Below, in pieces: positions 6,359 to 7,038 of a stretch of 7,038 nt of DNA (the stretch's first letter is position 1; every line of letters begins with the position of its first letter). Made by a program: the position numbers and the translations under genes. This DNA is from Acidobacteriota bacterium (GTDB taxonomy: Bacteria > Acidobacteriota > Terriglobia > 20CM-2-55-15), in assembly GCA_003223895.1 (NCBI GenBank), contig QHXD01000498.1:1190-8227 (forward strand). Direction: 5' to 3'. The notes beneath the pieces are model-generated. The model saw only the letters and a list, made by a program, of their open reading frames with translations. It was not told the DNA's origin and searched no databases.

Positions 6359-6923
6359 TGTTTCTCATCAGCTTCTTCCGAAGGGCGTTCATTGCACGGT
6401 GCGTCGCAATTTTAAGAGCGCCGACGCTCGTGCCGCAGGCGGCCGCTGCCTCTTTCAGGGACATTTCACGCAGTTTCAACATTTCGATTGCAGTACGCTG
6501 CCCATCTGGAAGGGCCTGGATCGCAAGTTTCAGCTCTTCCGGATCGCCGTATGTCTCCGTAATGAAATTCGCGCTCTCGCCGGCAAAGGTTACATCCAAA
6601 TTATTGACAAATACTTCCTGCGCTACACCGCGCGCATAACGCCGGGCCGCATCGGCGAGCCGATTCCGGATGATTGCCAGAAGCCATGGCATGAACGGCC
6701 TGCCAGGATCGTATGTGGCACGGACCGCATGCACAGAAAGCAAGACGTCCTGCACCAGATCTTCAATATCATCGACCGCCAGGAATTTTCGGCGCGAGCG
6801 CACTACAAAGCGAATGCGCGGCGTGATTTCCCGCATCAACTGGATGTATGCATCGGCATCGCCCGCTTGCATGGCCCGCATGAGGGCGGCGAAACGGCTG
6901 TCAACCGATGTGCTGTCTGTCAT
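6351..6923 (-). CDS. sigF: ECF sigma factor, SigF-like
   Basis: 190 residues in the usual ECF two-domain form. Region 2 (about 25-95) contains DIEDLVQDVLLSVHAVRATYD, then RPFMPWLLAIIRNRLADAARR. Region 4 (about 135-185) contains LPDGQRTAIEML, then the helix-turn-helix MSLKEAAAACGTSVGALKIATHRAMNALRKKL. Pairing with a DUF1109 anti-sigma and proximity to a buf operon point to the SigF (ECF16-like) group. It likely transcribes the bufferin operon and its own gene through GTAAYC-N16-CGAA promoters. ATG 6923 has a modest AAGG 7 nt upstream. If the promoter at 6962-6937 is used, the leader is under 10 nt, so near-leaderless initiation or a start at Met15 or Met18 is possible. Confidence 0.87.
   Translation of the reverse strand: MTDSTSVDSRFAALMRAMQAGDADAYIQLMREITPRIRFVVRSRRKFLAVDDIEDLVQDVLLSVHAVRATYDPGRPFMPWLLAIIRNRLADAARRYARGVAQEVFVNNLDVTFAGESANFITETYGDPEELKLAIQALPDGQRTAIEMLKLREMSLKEAAAACGTSVGALKIATHRAMNALRKKLMRNND
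6568..6593 (-). promoter_or_regulatory. Internal SigF-type promoter-like element within the sigma gene
   Basis: GTAACC (6593-6588), a 16-nt spacer and CGAA (6571-6568) read on the coding strand of the sigma gene, at codons about 111-119. It is as good a match as the bufA1 promoter. If active it would make a transcript starting about 200 nt before nrsF. Chance occurrence within coding sequence cannot be excluded. Confidence 0.35.
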
Positions 6924-6936
6924 TGAGAAGCCTTAC

Positions 6937-6962
6937 TTCGCGTTTTCATCGTCCTTGATTAC
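6937..6962 (-). promoter_or_regulatory. SigF-type promoter of the sigF-nrsF operon (autoregulation)
   Basis: On the minus strand GTAATC (6962-6957) and CGAA (6940-6937) are separated by exactly 16 nt. This is one mismatch from the element in front of bufA1. It lies 13 nt before the sigma ATG. Agreement in sequence and spacing with the bufA1 promoter supports autoregulation by the encoded sigma factor. Confidence 0.66.
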
Positions 6963-7038
6963 TTTTTAACCGGACCACAGTACTTTTTCACTGTCCTGTA
7001 CGGCTTTCTCGTGTCCCTTCGCGTCTCGATGAGCAACC
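6963..7038. other. Region upstream of sigF, no recognisable gene
   Basis: The last 76 nt hold no gene I can support. Short open frames on the minus strand end at stops here, for example one ending CGPVKK, but none carries a recognisable motif. ACAGT and ACTGT (about 6977-6994) form a weak 5-bp inverted repeat without a U-tract. Confidence 0.3.

Noticed and set aside
6977..6994. ACAGT/ACTGT inverted repeat as a terminator
   Set aside because: The stem is only 5 bp, and no U-tract follows on either strand.

Overview
The window looks like a chromosomal stretch from a moderately GC-rich, Gram-negative soil-type bacterium. An Acidobacteriota relative is my best guess. It rests on the EgtB-like protein, the redoxin/DsbD-N fusion and the bufferin operon with its sigma factor/NrsF pair. 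This is inference from protein style, not a database match.

Left part (1-2834), minus strand. The 5' end of an EgtB/DinB_2-type gene leaves the window at base 1. A perfect 15-bp inverted repeat (189-233) separates it from an outer-membrane porin of the alginate-export type (238-1749). The porin follows and overlaps a gene for an exported redoxin fused to a DsbD N-terminal-like domain (1695-2834). In that redoxin the first Cys of the expected CPYC motif is replaced by an in-frame TGA. A hairpin of bacterial SECIS type starts 15 nt after the TGA and carries a GUC loop. I read this as one selenoprotein (UPYC motif) rather than two genes or a nonsense mutant.

Middle (2835-3402). A divergent intergenic region is followed by a small plus-strand ORF (3044-3295). 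Its N-terminus resembles that of exported cytochrome P460-like proteins, but it lacks the rest of the domain.

Right part (3299-6962). This is a bufferin (RiPP copper metallophore) operon on the plus strand: bufA1 precursor (DUF2282), bufB (DUF692/MNIO), bufC (DUF2063) and bufD (DoxX). An ECF sigma factor and its NrsF (DUF1109) anti-sigma factor face it on the minus strand. A GTAACC-N16-CGAA element lies just upstream of bufA1, and GTAATC-N16-CGAA lies just upstream of the sigma gene. Both fit the promoter signature I recall for Caulobacter SigF, so the pair probably controls both itself and the bufferin operon. A third, perfect copy lies inside the sigma gene, pointing at nrsF.

Two oddities deserve checking. 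bufB is split by a frame change at about 3874-3886, where roughly 15-20 family residues are missing and one 13-nt string encodes conserved motifs in both frames. NrsF has His where a conserved Cys is expected.

Taken together, the right half is a metal or oxidative-stress responsive regulon whose modifying enzyme is either damaged or misassembled. The left half encodes periplasmic thiol/selenol redox chemistry plus a porin.
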